Origin: Clostridium tertium
Lineage (GTDB): Bacteria; Bacillota; Clostridia; Clostridiales; Clostridiaceae
DNA: 64,000 nucleotides
Assembly: GCF_017873245.1 (NCBI RefSeq)
Contig: NZ_JAGGJY010000003.1
Span: 124,001-188,000 of the forward strand
Reading direction: 5' to 3'
Shown here piece by piece: positions 55,247 to 64,000 of the stretch. The notes beneath the pieces were generated by a model. The model ran no database searches. It was given only the letters and a program-made list of their open reading frames with translations, and was not told the origin of the DNA. The stretch's first letter is position 1; each line of letters starts with the position of its first letter. The translations under genes and the position numbers were made by a program.

Positions 55247-55948
55247 ATGGAAACAAATTATGAATTCAATAGTGATAATTTTGAAGAAATAATGAGAAGA
55301 ATTCAAAATGAAGAAGCAAACCAATTTGTAGGAGAAAATTCAATAGGAAATAATCCAGTAGAAAACAATTCAGTAGAAAATAATGCATTCTTTGAAAATG
55401 ATAATTTTGCAGATTTAGCGAATTTTGATGGAAATATCGATAATTTAAATAATGATTTTCAAGGTGAAGAAGGTCTTGAGGGACTAAGTAATGAAGAATT
55501 ACGTTCTGCATGTGGTAATAATAATGGAATAGTAAATTGTCGTCGATGTTTTGAAAGAGGATTAAGAGAAGGACTAGAACGAGGATTTAGAAGAGGCTTT
55601 AGATGCGGATTATGTAAGGGGAGAGAGCAAGGAAGACGTGAAGGCTATTCACAAGGATTTAGAGATGGATTCAGAAGTGGTGTTTCTAGGGCAGAAGAAT
55701 TAGCAAGAGCTAGTTTTGAAAGAGGTCTTAGACAAGGCTTTAGGCAAGGCTTTAGACAAGGATTTGAAAGAGGATTTAGAGAAGGTTGCAGAGTAGGTTT
55801 TCAAAGAGGATTTAGGGCTGGAGTTAGAAGAGGCCGTGAACAAGTAATTAGAGAAGTAATGAGATTCTTAAATTGTTTAAGCGAAGGAAATAATAATACA
55901 AATAACAATAATAATACAAATAACAATGGTTGTTGGAGATCTTGTTAA
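55247..55948 (+). CDS. GX3-repeat, CxxC-containing protein (undescribed type)
   Basis: A 233-aa protein of unusual composition. Residues 1-97 are acidic and Asn-rich. Residues 102-145 are eleven consecutive four-residue units ending in Gly (FERG, LREG, LERG, FRRG...), 157-196 are ten more, and 146-156 is an Ala-rich linker. The repeats are Arg- and Phe/Leu-rich and strongly basic. Two CxxC pairs (C98/C101 and C120/C123) sit at the start of and within the first block. A Thr/Asn-rich linker then leads to a C-terminal GCWRSC. No signal peptide or membrane helix. Gly every fourth residue recalls the GX3 repeats of eukaryotic Yae1 proteins and FliH-like coiled coils. A helix with one glycine face or a metal-stabilised fold is possible. 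Function unknown; RNA or DNA binding, or a coat role, are guesses. AAGGAG ribosome site. Confidence 0.78.
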   Translation: METNYEFNSDNFEEIMRRIQNEEANQFVGENSIGNNPVENNSVENNAFFENDNFADLANFDGNIDNLNNDFQGEEGLEGLSNEELRSACGNNNGIVNCRRCFERGLREGLERGFRRGFRCGLCKGREQGRREGYSQGFRDGFRSGVSRAEELARASFERGLRQGFRQGFRQGFERGFREGCRVGFQRGFRAGVRRGREQVIREVMRFLNCLSEGNNNTNNNNNTNNNGCWRSC

Positions 55949-55983
55949 TATAAAAATAAAGTAATTTAAAGAGGCTAATAAGA

Positions 55984-56019
55984 CCAGTATAGCAGTTGCT
56001 ATACTGGCCTATTTTTTTA
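55984..56019 (+). terminator. Terminator after the GX3-repeat gene
   Basis: CCAGTATAGCA/TGCTATACTGG stem with a tight loop and seven T downstream. Confidence 0.85.
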
Positions 56020-56071
56020 GAATTATTTTATTCTTTATGACATATTGATAGATTAGGGGAGAGAGATATAT

Positions 56072-56839
56072 ATGAAGGATTTTTTTACATTGCAAAGGCC
56101 AAATAAAAGCTATCAAATGAATAATAGTGAGCAATTTACTCCAATAATAATAATGATATTAATAATAATATTAATAATAGTTTATAGAAATGAAATAAGA
56201 AAAAATTATAAGGTTGAAAAAATAATAAGATATATATTAACAGGTTTATCTTCAATTATATTTATATTTTATTATTTGATCACATGGTTGATTAATGGAA
56301 TAGAAGTAGATAATTTACCTCTACATCTTTGCTATATTGCAAATATTTTATGTATTATTCTTGGATTTACTAAAAGTAAAAAAATATATGACTTTGTTAT
56401 TTGTTATGGTGCTATAGGGGGAATAGCTAGTTTAATATCTATGGATACGTCCTTATCAAGTATGTACTTTAAATATTATCAGTTTATGGTATCGCATATT
56501 TCAATAATAGTAATTCCAATATACTTTTTATTGATACATAGATATTATCTAAAGGAATCTAAAGTAATAAAAGTATATATATTATTACAGATAATGGGTA
56601 TTATAATTGGAATATTTAATCATAAATTTAATACTAATTATTTTTTTATATTGTTTAATTCAAATTTAGCAGCGAAAGGGACTATTCTTGAGGTTCTAGG
56701 GGAAGGATATAATTATTTTATAAATTTAGAGGTATTGGTAACAATATATACAATATCAATATATATATTAGCAAGAATTTTTAATAAAAAAATGAAAAAC
56801 ATTTACGAATATTTAGAAAATAAATATAATTTCAATTGA
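56072..56839 (+). CDS. YwaF/TIGR02206-type membrane protein
   Basis: A 255-aa protein with about seven membrane helices. It matches the YwaF family in LPLHLCYIANILC, and in the segment holding an Ala/Gly-rich helix before YQFMVSH. The function is unknown. GGGGAGAG ribosome site. Single gene with a terminator before it. Confidence 0.75.
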   Translation: MKDFFTLQRPNKSYQMNNSEQFTPIIIMILIIILIIVYRNEIRKNYKVEKIIRYILTGLSSIIFIFYYLITWLINGIEVDNLPLHLCYIANILCIILGFTKSKKIYDFVICYGAIGGIASLISMDTSLSSMYFKYYQFMVSHISIIVIPIYFLLIHRYYLKESKVIKVYILLQIMGIIIGIFNHKFNTNYFFILFNSNLAAKGTILEVLGEGYNYFINLEVLVTIYTISIYILARIFNKKMKNIYEYLENKYNFN

Positions 56840-56900
56840 AAAATATTATCATTTAGTGTAAAATTAATATATAGAATATATTAATTTGAAAGGGTAAAAT

Positions 56901-57701
56901 ATGAGTAATGTAACAATAGCATTTTTGATAACATTATTTGCTGGACTTGCCACTGGTATAGGAAGTTTAATAGCGTTCTTAGCAAGGAATACAAATAAGA
57001 AATTTTTATCCATAAGTTTAGGTTTCTCAGCTGGAGTTATGATATATGTATCAATGATAGAGATATTCCCAAAGGCAAAAGATTCATTAGTATTAGCATT
57101 AGGAGAAAGATCAGGAAATTATTTAACTGTAATTTCATTTTTTGTAGGGATGTTTCTAATTGCAATAATAGATAAATTTGTACCTAGTGGAGAAAATCCA
57201 CATGAAGTTAAGTCGCTTCCAACAGAAGGAAGTAATGAAAAGAATACTAGTGGACTTTTAAGAACAGGAGTATTTACTGCATTAGCAATAGGTATTCATA
57301 ATTTTCCAGAAGGACTAGCTACATTTGTATCTGCGTTAGGAGATATGAAAATAGCAATACCTATAGCAGTAGCTATAGCAATTCATAATATTCCAGAAGG
57401 AATATCAGTTTCAGTACCAATTTACTATGCTACAGGAGATAAGAAAAAAGCATTTATATATTCCTTTTTATCAGGAATGTCAGAACCAATTGGAGCAATT
57501 GTAGGATATGTATTTTTAAGAAATTACTTTAATGATTTAACATTCGGAATAATATTTGCTATGGTAGCCGGAATAATGGTATTTATATCACTAGATGAAT
57601 TATTACCAGCAGCTAAGGAATATGGTGAGCATCACCTATCTATATATGGATTAATTTTAGGAATGATAGTAATGGCAGTGAGCTTGCTATTATTTATTTA
57701 A
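56901..57701 (+). CDS. zupT: ZIP-family metal transporter (ZupT-like)
   Basis: A 266-aa transporter with eight membrane segments. The metal-binding signatures HNFPEG (helix 4) and HNIPEG (helix 5) are intact. A cytosolic loop of about 35 residues (SGENPHEVKSLPTEG) has one His. It imports Zn, Fe or Mn. AAAGGG ribosome site. Confidence 0.9.
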   Translation: MSNVTIAFLITLFAGLATGIGSLIAFLARNTNKKFLSISLGFSAGVMIYVSMIEIFPKAKDSLVLALGERSGNYLTVISFFVGMFLIAIIDKFVPSGENPHEVKSLPTEGSNEKNTSGLLRTGVFTALAIGIHNFPEGLATFVSALGDMKIAIPIAVAIAIHNIPEGISVSVPIYYATGDKKKAFIYSFLSGMSEPIGAIVGYVFLRNYFNDLTFGIIFAMVAGIMVFISLDELLPAAKEYGEHHLSIYGLILGMIVMAVSLLLFI

Positions 57702-57707
57702 TAAGAA

Positions 57708-57734
57708 GGTTGTCTATTTTTAGGCAACCCTTTT
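57708..57734 (+). terminator. Terminator of zupT
   Basis: GGTTGTCT/AGGCAACC stem with one G-U pair, 6-nt loop and a TTTT tail. Confidence 0.7.
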
Positions 57735-57953
57735 GATATTTATAGTTTTATAAAAATTAATACATTCAAAATAAAAATATAAGTATAAAGTGTAGATTAT
57801 GAGTAACATATATTATAATTTTACATGAGATTAATATTATAATAATGAATAATTAATTAAATTTCATTAAATTTGACAATTTTAAGCCTAAATACATTAT
57901 AATTGTATTAAAAAGTCTTAACATAAAAAAATTATAGTAAAGAGAGGTATATA

Positions 57954-59120
57954 ATGAAAGTAAATTGGAATAGTAAATACACAACCATAGCAATATATTC
58001 ATTTATAGTTGCAATTTCAGTTATATTATTTTATTTAGCCATATCGCAAGTAACTATTTTTACTGATAAGCTAGATTCTATATTAGTTGTTATGCAGCCA
58101 TTTATAATTGGATTTTCAATTGCATATATAGTAAATTTTTTATTGAACTTTTATGAAAATAAGGTTTTTGAAACAAAATACATAAAAAAGATAAAGTTAA
58201 AATCAAAAAGAGGATTAGCTATTTTATTTTCTTATATAACTACTTTTTTTATAATTAGTATGTTTGTTAAATTCTTATTACCTCAATTAATTGATAGTGT
58301 TGTTGGATTAGTAAATGATATACCTTCATATATAACTAACACTACAAACTTTGTAAATGAAATAATAATGAAATTAAATATAGAAGATCAGTATTCTCAG
58401 GTTTTAATGGATAACTTTAATAGCTTAGTTAATTATATAATTAGATTTGCAACAAATTTAATTCCTGCATTAGGAGGATTTTTAGCAAGTGTTGCATCAA
58501 GTATATGGAATGTGATTTTAGGTATAATAGTATCAGTATACTTATTAATAGATAAAGAAAAGTTATGTGCATTAAGCAAAAAAATAACTTATGGATTATT
58601 TCCGGAATCATATGCAGATGAAATTATAAAACTAGTTGATAGAAGTAACTATACATTTGGAAGATTTCTTGTGGGAAAGATAATAGATTCTTTAATTATA
58701 GGAGTATTAACATTTATAATATTAACTATATTTAAAATGCCATACACGATACTGGTTTCAGTTATAGTTGGTATAACTAACATAATACCTTTCTTTGGAC
58801 CATTTATAGGTGCAATACCATCATTCATAATAATATTATTTGTATCACCTGTTCAAGCTTTATGGTTCTTATTAATAATATTATTTATACAACAATTAGA
58901 TGGAAATGTAATAGGACCAAAGATTTTAGGAGATTCAATAGGTATCTCAGCTTTTTGGATATTATTTTCTATATTAGTTGCAGGAAAATTATTAGGTATA
59001 GTTGGAATGATAATAGGAGTTCCTCTATTTGCTATTTTCTACTCTATAGTTAAGGAGTTTATAGAAAGTAAATTAAGAAAAAAAGGATTAAAAACAGAGA
59101 CAAAGGAATATATGAAATAA
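57954..59120 (+). CDS. AI-2E family transporter (PerM-like), second copy
   Basis: A 388-aa paralogue of the reverse-strand protein at 42218-43354, with about eight membrane helices. Both have MPY...SV-VGITN-IPFFGPFIGAIP-like and QALWFLL-ILFIQQLDGNV segments. AI-2 export is one described role of the family, but others exist. GAGAGG ribosome site; own terminator. Preceded by a 250-bp AT-rich spacer with no clear -35/-10. Confidence 0.83.
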   Translation: MKVNWNSKYTTIAIYSFIVAISVILFYLAISQVTIFTDKLDSILVVMQPFIIGFSIAYIVNFLLNFYENKVFETKYIKKIKLKSKRGLAILFSYITTFFIISMFVKFLLPQLIDSVVGLVNDIPSYITNTTNFVNEIIMKLNIEDQYSQVLMDNFNSLVNYIIRFATNLIPALGGFLASVASSIWNVILGIIVSVYLLIDKEKLCALSKKITYGLFPESYADEIIKLVDRSNYTFGRFLVGKIIDSLIIGVLTFIILTIFKMPYTILVSVIVGITNIIPFFGPFIGAIPSFIIILFVSPVQALWFLLIILFIQQLDGNVIGPKILGDSIGISAFWILFSILVAGKLLGIVGMIIGVPLFAIFYSIVKEFIESKLRKKGLKTETKEYMK

Positions 59121-59131
59121 AAAAGCAAATA

Positions 59132-59177
59132 AAAAATCATGTATATAGGAATTAAATATTCTATATACATGATTTTT
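59132..59177. terminator. Bidirectional terminator
   Basis: A long stem of about 17 bp or more (AAAAATCATGTATATAG arms) with T-runs on both strands, between the AI-2E-family gene and the convergent TPM gene. Confidence 0.85.
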
Positions 59178-59214
59178 CTATTTTATCTAATAATTTATTA
59201 TAGTAGATTCTAAT

Positions 59215-60018
59215 TTACCAGCTTCCAGAGGAGCCGCCTCCATTAGAAGAGCCTCCGCCAAAACCTCCAAATCCACCAGAGCCACCTCCACCGAAGCCGC
59301 CACCTCCACCACGAGGACCACCTCTTCTTCCTATATTACTCCAAAAGATAATTTGAAGTAGTGAAGAGGAAACTCGACCACGGTTAAAAAATAAATCTAA
59401 CAAGAAAGAAATGACTATTATTACTATTAAAATATTTCCTGCAAAGTTATGTGATGTTTCTTGTGCTTCCTTTGGAATTGATATATTTAAAGATTTACTT
59501 AAAGTAACTCCATATTCTTTAGCAATTAAATCAGTAAAAGCACTATAGCTCTTTATTATACCAGAACCATAATTTTCATCTTTAAAATCATCCTTAGCTA
59601 AAGATTGCATAACTCTGTTACTTAGGGCATCGGGAATAGCACCTTCTAAACCTCTTCCAACTTCAACTCGCCAATTTCTATCATTTATGGAAACTAGAAT
59701 TAATAAACCATTATCTTTATTTTTCTGTCCAATTCCCCAAGAGCGAAATAAATTTATAGCATAATTTTCAATTGGAATATCATCTGTAGTATCTACGATT
59801 ACAACAATAGATTGAGCTCCAGTTTTATCTTCAAGTTCTTTACCTAATGATATAATTGTTTCTATTTCATTTGATTTTAATATACCTACATAGTCATTTA
59901 CATATTTATAATTTGTAGGATAAGGATAATTAGTAGCTGCTGAAACTGGTAATGAAAAACTTAGTATTAATAATAGAGAAGATATTAAAAATTTTTTGAA
60001 TTTAGCACTAATATTCAT
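59215..60018 (-). CDS. TPM-domain secreted/membrane protein (YgcG-like)
   Basis: A 267-aa protein. Signal sequence (about 8-27, cleaved near VSAAT), TPM domain (about 38-165, with LLILVSINDRNWRVEVGRGLEG), a membrane helix near 195-210 and a Gly/Ser-rich tail ending in GSW. Paired with lemA at 3 nt spacing, as is common. TPM/LemA pairs are linked to envelope stress or photosystem assembly in other lineages; the role here is unknown. Confidence 0.85.
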   Translation of the reverse strand: MNISAKFKKFLISSLLLILSFSLPVSAATNYPYPTNYKYVNDYVGILKSNEIETIISLGKELEDKTGAQSIVVIVDTTDDIPIENYAINLFRSWGIGQKNKDNGLLILVSINDRNWRVEVGRGLEGAIPDALSNRVMQSLAKDDFKDENYGSGIIKSYSAFTDLIAKEYGVTLSKSLNISIPKEAQETSHNFAGNILIVIIVISFLLDLFFNRGRVSSSLLQIIFWSNIGRRGGPRGGGGGFGGGGSGGFGGFGGGSSNGGGSSGSW

Positions 60019-60020
60019 AT

Positions 60021-60590
60021 TTATCTGGAGAAATCAACTGAAGGTACTTCACTAGCACCATCACTTGCTTTATAAAGTGGTTTTTCTTGAAATCCAAATA
60101 ATGAAGCAATTATATTAGTAGGGAATCTTCTCCTTTTAGTATTATAATTAGTTACAGCTGTATTATAATCTTGCCTTGCAACAGCTATTCTATTTTCAGT
60201 TCCTTCTAGCTGAATACTTAAGTCCTGAAAGTTTTGATTAGATTTTAAATCAGGGTATCTTTCAACAACAACTAATAATCTAGAAAGAGCATTTGACAAT
60301 TGGCTATCTGCATTTGCTTGTTCTGATATGTTTGCTGCACCTGAAAGTTTACTTCTAGCATTAGCTATATCAGTGAATATATCCTTTTCCTGAGATGCGT
60401 ATCCCTTAACTGTATTAACTAAATTAGGTATCAAGTCAGATCTCCTTTGTAATTGAGTATCTATATTAGATTCTGATGTACTAACAAGCTGCTCTAGAGA
60501 TACTAAATTATTGTAGCTAGATATTATAGGAAAGACTAATATTGCAATAACTACAAGTACAGCTATTAATACTTTTGTTCCTTTTTTCAT
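60021..60590 (-). CDS. LemA family protein
   Basis: A 189-aa protein: an N-terminal membrane anchor (about 5-22, VLIAVLVVIAILVFP) and a helical extracytoplasmic domain with the family signature QRRSDLIPNLVNTVKGYA. C-terminal DGASEVPSVDF is also usual. Start taken at the second ATG (MKKGTK); the ATG at 60602 is adjacent to the ribosome site AAAGGAG and less likely. Probably cotranscribed with the TPM gene. Confidence 0.85.
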   Translation of the reverse strand: MKKGTKVLIAVLVVIAILVFPIISSYNNLVSLEQLVSTSESNIDTQLQRRSDLIPNLVNTVKGYASQEKDIFTDIANARSKLSGAANISEQANADSQLSNALSRLLVVVERYPDLKSNQNFQDLSIQLEGTENRIAVARQDYNTAVTNYNTKRRRFPTNIIASLFGFQEKPLYKASDGASEVPSVDFSR

Positions 60591-60683
60591 ATAAAAATAC
60601 ATCTCCTTTCTATATATAAATTATTATATGTAAAAAGAAGATGTATTATTAAAGATTTACTGTATAATCTGGATTAATAAGAG

Positions 60684-61586
60684 TTATCCTAAAAATAATG
60701 CTAATATTAAAATAAGAGTAAATGTCCAATGTAAATTATTTGTATAAGGGATTCCAAGCTTTTCAAATTTACAAACTGATCTATGAGCTTTTAGTGCTAT
60801 TGGAAATGTTAAAAATACTAATAAAGAAGTAATAGGATAAAATCCTGATATAACATATATTAAAGTTAAAAAATATGAACCAAAAACTAAAAATCTATAG
60901 ATATATGTACTATATTTACTACCAATCCTAACACTTAACGTTCCAAGACTTAAATTAGCATCTCTTTTAAAATCTCTCATTTCATTACTTATCATTAGCG
61001 CTGGAATAAGAAATGAAGCAGGTAATGAAAGTAGTATAGGGTATATGCTTATAGATTTAGTAAAAGGATAAGATGCACCTAATACCATTAGAGGACCCAT
61101 GGTTATAAAGGAAATTGGAACTCCGAGTCCTTTTCTTTTAAATACAAAGGGTTCTCCTGTATAAGCGTAAGCACCAAATATTCCTATCAAACCTATAATA
61201 AACATTTTAAAATCAGTTATGTATATAAGATATAATCCAATTAAAGAAGCTAATGCAAAACAGCACATTGCCCAAAGAAAAACATAAATATCAAAATAAG
61301 TCCTAGTCACACCTAAAAAATTAACTTTTCTACCGCTTGGCCTATAATATCTAAAACTTCCTTCAAAATAATCATTTACTAGGTTAGCTCCTGATTGAGC
61401 TAGAAGCCCAGCTACTGTTATTATGATAACCAAAAAAATATCATTATTACTAGCCCAATTAATATATCCCATTTTATCAGCTGCAATAATACCAAGAGTG
61501 GTAGATCCAATTGCTAATGTTAATGAAAAGGGACGGAATGCTTTCCAAGAATCCTTAATAAATTTCGATAGATACTCTATATCCAC
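60684..61586 (-). CDS. UbiA-family prenyltransferase (MenA-like)
   Basis: A 300-aa membrane prenyltransferase with about eight helices and both Asp-rich motifs (NLVNDYFEG and NEMRDFKRD), the first in a NDxxE-like variant. Similar to 1,4-dihydroxy-2-naphthoate prenyltransferases, but no other menaquinone genes are nearby and clostridia generally lack menaquinone, so the acceptor is open. GTG at 61586 follows GAGGTG at 6-nt spacing. It may form a unit with the downstream lemA/TPM genes. Confidence 0.8.
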   Translation of the reverse strand: MDIEYLSKFIKDSWKAFRPFSLTLAIGSTTLGIIAADKMGYINWASNNDIFLVIIITVAGLLAQSGANLVNDYFEGSFRYYRPSGRKVNFLGVTRTYFDIYVFLWAMCCFALASLIGLYLIYITDFKMFIIGLIGIFGAYAYTGEPFVFKRKGLGVPISFITMGPLMVLGASYPFTKSISIYPILLSLPASFLIPALMISNEMRDFKRDANLSLGTLSVRIGSKYSTYIYRFLVFGSYFLTLIYVISGFYPITSLLVFLTFPIALKAHRSVCKFEKLGIPYTNNLHWTFTLILILALFLG

Positions 61587-61747
61587 GTTAATCACCTCAT
61601 ATATTTAATTGCAATTTTAAATTTTATCATAAAAGGATAGTTCTTTCAAATTATTAAAATATATATAAAAGTATTATCTAAGAATTTCGATAGAAGTGTT
61701 AAGTTTTTCGTATGGAAGTTATTACAAGATAAATTTATAATAATAGA

Positions 61748-61781
61748 TGTAAACGAAATCAATTAAGTGTTAACGATTTTA
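61748..61781 (+). promoter_or_regulatory. Two cre-like sites upstream of mglB
   Basis: TGTAAACGAAATCA (61748-61761) and TGTTAACGATTTTA (61768-61781) each match 13 of 14 positions of the CcpA cre pattern TGWNANCGNTNWCA. They are spaced exactly 20 bp, so both face the same side of the helix. They could also be operators for a LacI-family sugar regulator. Either would fit control of a galactose uptake operon. Confidence 0.6.
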
Positions 61782-61800
61782 TAAAAGGTGGAGGGTTAAT

Positions 61801-62847
61801 ATGAAAAAGGTTAAAAAATTACTTACAATGGCAATGGCTACTGTTATGGTTACAGCTTCATTAGTTGGCTGTGGTGGAAATAGTGGAGGTTCTAATGGTG
61901 GAGATACTTCAAAAGGAGACAAGGTTAAGGTTGGAGTATGTTTATACAAATTCGATGATACTTATATTTCTACAGTTCGTCAAAGTTTAGAAAAAATACA
62001 ATCTGAAAATCCAGATAAAGTTGAGTTCACTTTCTATGATGGAAAAGGTGACCAAGCTACTCAAAATGACAGTATAGATACATTACTTCAAAAAGATGTA
62101 GATCTTTTATTAGTTAACTTAGTAGATACAGGAGCTGCACCTACAGTAATTGATAAGATTAAAACTGCAGAGAAACCTGTAGTACTATTCAATAGAGAAC
62201 CATCAGCAGATTCAATAAAGGCATATGACAAGGCTATATTTGTTGGAACAAATGCAAAAGAAGCTGGAGTTATGCAAGGAGAAATACTGTCAAAGGTATG
62301 GGAAAAAGATAAAGCTGCTATAGATAAGAATGGAGATGGAGTATTACAATATGTAATGCTAAAAGGTGAACCTGATAATCCAGAAGCAGTTGCAAGAACT
62401 CAATATTCTGTTTCAACTTTAAATGATAAAGGAGTTAAGACAGAAGAATTAGCACTTCAAGTTTGTAACTGGGACCAAGCATTAGCACAAAATGCTACTG
62501 AAGCATGGTTCTCAAAATTTGGTGACAAGATTGAAGCTGTAATTGCTAATAATGATGGTATGGCTCAAGGTGCTATAGCTGCATTACAAGCTCAAGGTTA
62601 TAACAATGGTGATGCTGCAAAAACTATCCCAGTTGTAGGTGTTGATGCTACAGCAGCAGCACAAGACTTAATTGGAAAAGGATTTATGTTAGGATCAGTT
62701 CTTCAAGATGCAGAAGGAATGGCAAAAGCATTATATGAAACTGGAATGAACTTAGCTGGTGGAAAGAGTGCTGTAGAAGGTACTTCATATAAATTTGATG
62801 ATACAGGAGTTGCTGTACGTATTCCATATCAAGAATATGTTAAATAA
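61801..62847 (+). CDS. mglB: Galactose/methyl-galactoside ABC transporter substrate-binding lipoprotein
   Basis: A 348-aa lipoprotein (lipobox LVGC, Cys at about 24) with a Gly/Ser/Asn linker, then a type I periplasmic-binding-like fold (KVGVCLYKFDDTYIS, NREPSA, NNDGMAQGAI, VGVDATAAAQ). The loop DKNGDGVLQ matches the Ca2+-binding loop of E. coli MglB. The gene is followed by a stable intercistronic hairpin and mglA. GGTGGAGGG ribosome site. Confidence 0.93.
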   Translation: MKKVKKLLTMAMATVMVTASLVGCGGNSGGSNGGDTSKGDKVKVGVCLYKFDDTYISTVRQSLEKIQSENPDKVEFTFYDGKGDQATQNDSIDTLLQKDVDLLLVNLVDTGAAPTVIDKIKTAEKPVVLFNREPSADSIKAYDKAIFVGTNAKEAGVMQGEILSKVWEKDKAAIDKNGDGVLQYVMLKGEPDNPEAVARTQYSVSTLNDKGVKTEELALQVCNWDQALAQNATEAWFSKFGDKIEAVIANNDGMAQGAIAALQAQGYNNGDAAKTIPVVGVDATAAAQDLIGKGFMLGSVLQDAEGMAKALYETGMNLAGGKSAVEGTSYKFDDTGVAVRIPYQEYVK

Positions 62848-62868
62848 TATAAACAAATAAATTTCCTC

Positions 62869-62902
62869 TAAACTGCATAGTGTATTTTCACTATGCAGTT
62901 TA
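62869..62902 (+). other. Intercistronic hairpin between mglB and mglA
   Basis: A 14-bp perfect stem (TAAACTGCATAGTG arms) with a 6-nt loop and no T-run. Such structures stabilise the upstream mRNA segment or attenuate, giving an excess of the binding protein over the ATPase, as known in other ABC operons. Confidence 0.7.
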
Positions 62903-62932
62903 ATAAATAATAGAAAAGTGGTGAAGTAAGTT

Positions 62933-64000
62933 ATGGCAGATACAAAATATGTTCTTGAAATGACAGATATATGTAAAGAATTTCCAGGGGTTAAAGCGCT
63001 AGATAATGTCCAATTAAAAGTAAGACCAGGAACTGTACATGCTTTAATGGGTGAAAATGGAGCAGGTAAATCTACTTTAATGAAATGTTTATTCGGTGTT
63101 TATATTGAAGATGGTGGAGAAATTTTAATAGATGGTGAAAAAAGCAAGTTTTCTAATCCAAAGCAAGCAATGGATAATGGCGTTGCTATGGTTCACCAAG
63201 AATTAAACCAAGTTTTACAAAGAAATGTTATGGATAATATATGGCTTGGAAGATATCCAGGAAATGCTGGAATTGTAAGCGAAAAAGTAATGTATGAAGA
63301 AACTAAAAAAATATTAGATGAACTTGAAATAGATGTTAATCCAAAGGTTAAAATGGCAAAATTATCTGTTTCGCAAAGACAAATGGTTGAAATTGCAAAA
63401 GCAGTTTCATATAATGCAAAAATACTAGTTTTAGATGAACCAACATCATCATTAACTACAGAAGAGGTTAAGCATTTATTTAGAATAATTAATAAATTAA
63501 AGGCTAAAGGCTGCGGTATTATATATATTTCTCATAAAATGGAGGAGATTCTTGAAATTTCCGATGACGTTACAATAATGCGTGATGGTAAATGGATAGA
63601 TACAATTCCTGCAAAAGATCTTACAACTGATAAAATAATTAAGTTAATGGTTGGTCGTGATTTAACTAATAGATTCCCACCAAAGACAAATAAGCCAGGA
63701 GAGGTAATATTAGAAGTGAAAAATCTAACTGGTACATATCAACCATCTATAAAGGATGTATCTTTTGAACTTAAAAAAGGAGAAATTTTAGGGGTTGCTG
63801 GACTTGTTGGATCAAAAAGAACGGAATTATTAGAAACTATATTTGGAATAGCTCGTCATAATGAAGGCGAAGTAATATTACATGGTAAGAAAGTTGAAAA
63901 TACAGATTCAAGAAGAGCAATAAAAAATGGATTTGCATTGTTGACAGAAGAACGTAGATCAACAGGAATATTTGGACAACTTGATATAAAATTTAATACA
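62933..64000 (+). CDS. mglA: Galactose ABC transporter ATP-binding protein (partial, runs off the window)
   Basis: The first 356 codons are in the window and the frame is still open at 64000. It is a tandem-domain sugar ABC ATPase: first NBD with Walker A (GENGAGKST), [14 protein letters not shown] signature and Walker B ([11 protein letters not shown]). The second NBD begins near residue 260 ([21 protein letters not shown]) with the usual degenerate Walker A. AGTGGTGAAG ribosome site. A permease mglC presumably follows. Confidence 0.93.
   Translation, partial: MADTKYVLEMTDICKEFPGVKALDNVQLKVRPGTVHALMGENGAGKSTLMKCLFGVYIEDGGEILIDGEKSKFSNPKQAMDNGVAMVHQELNQVLQRNVMDNIWLGRYPGNAGIVSEKVMYEETKKILDELEIDVNPKVKMAKLSVSQRQMVEIAKAVSYNAKILVLDEPTSSLTTEEVKHLFRIINKLKAKGCGIIYISHKMEEILEISDDVTIMRDGKWIDTIPAKDLTTDKIIKLMVGRDLTNRFPPKTNKPGEVILEVKNLTGTYQPSIKDVSFELKKGEILGVAGLVGSKRTELLETIFGIARHNEGEVILHGKKVENTDSRRAIKNGFALLTEERRSTGIFGQLDIKFNT

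Noticed and set aside
55549-55840. Tandem DNA repeat or CRISPR-like array
   Set aside because: The 12-nt periodicity follows the four-residue protein repeat, codons vary synonymously, and there are no unique spacers.

Overview
The window is AT-rich chromosomal DNA from a low-GC Firmicute, most likely a Clostridium sensu stricto species. The evidence is an agrBD locus with a C. perfringens-like AgrD, an ntp-type V-ATPase operon, a trimeric [FeFe]-hydrogenase, a sufCBDSU operon, spoVB, strong GGAGG ribosome sites and frequent TTG/GTG starts. I see no rRNA, tRNA, CRISPR array, transposase or prophage. Almost every transcription unit ends in a clear hairpin terminator, and several are shared by convergent genes.

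Layout. 1-6.7 kb: perR; an unknown gene behind a textbook Rex operator; an EAL-HDOD protein; a small Cys-rich protein; pncB (reverse); a UvrD-type helicase. 6.7-12.9 kb: a 54-aa membrane protein, an FtsA-like ATPase with ThiS-like C-terminal segments, an M20 amidohydrolase, an RluA-family pseudouridine synthase and a MOP-family flippase. 12.9-16.6 kb: two copies of a dispersed intergenic repeat, an ECF sigma/DUF4179 pair, and spoVB (reverse). 16.8-20.5 kb: a membrane-anchored beta-propeller, a methyltransferase-like protein and a DUF4080 radical SAM protein. 20.5-29.2 kb: nine-gene V-ATPase operon whose K subunit carries a Na+-binding signature.

29.3-33 kb: a TagO/WecA-like transferase, a third repeat copy, a GNAT, and a SAM-I riboswitch controlling metF-luxS. 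33-37.4 kb: NuoE-, NuoF- and HydA-like subunits of an NAD-linked, probably bifurcating hydrogenase. 37.5-39.5 kb: agr-type signalling locus (DUF5317 protein, small membrane protein, agrB, short overlapping agrD) with no agrC/agrA nearby. 39.5-47.2 kb: a GGDEF/HD-GYP protein, an oxidoreductase, an AI-2E-family membrane protein, a Nudix hydrolase, a lipase-like hydrolase, a GNAT, and a MarR regulator beside a consensus promoter with two operator dyads in front of an HsmA-like membrane protein. 47.4-52.4 kb: sufCBDSU. 52.6-59.1 kb: a CBS/CorC protein, four small uncharacterised genes including a GX3-repeat, CxxC-containing protein, a YwaF-like membrane protein, a ZIP transporter and a second AI-2E-family protein. 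59.2-64 kb: TPM/LemA pair and a UbiA-family prenyltransferase (reverse), then the mgl galactose ABC operon (mglB, mglA running off the end) behind two cre-like sites.

The physiological picture is an anaerobic fermenter with hydrogen metabolism, Na+ (or H+) ATPase energetics, Fe-S cluster assembly, peroxide and redox sensing, c-di-GMP turnover and two signalling chemistries (cyclic peptide and LuxS). The observations most worth following are the GX3-repeat protein, the AgrD peptide, the Rex-controlled orphan gene, the MarR/HsmA operator and the dispersed repeat family.
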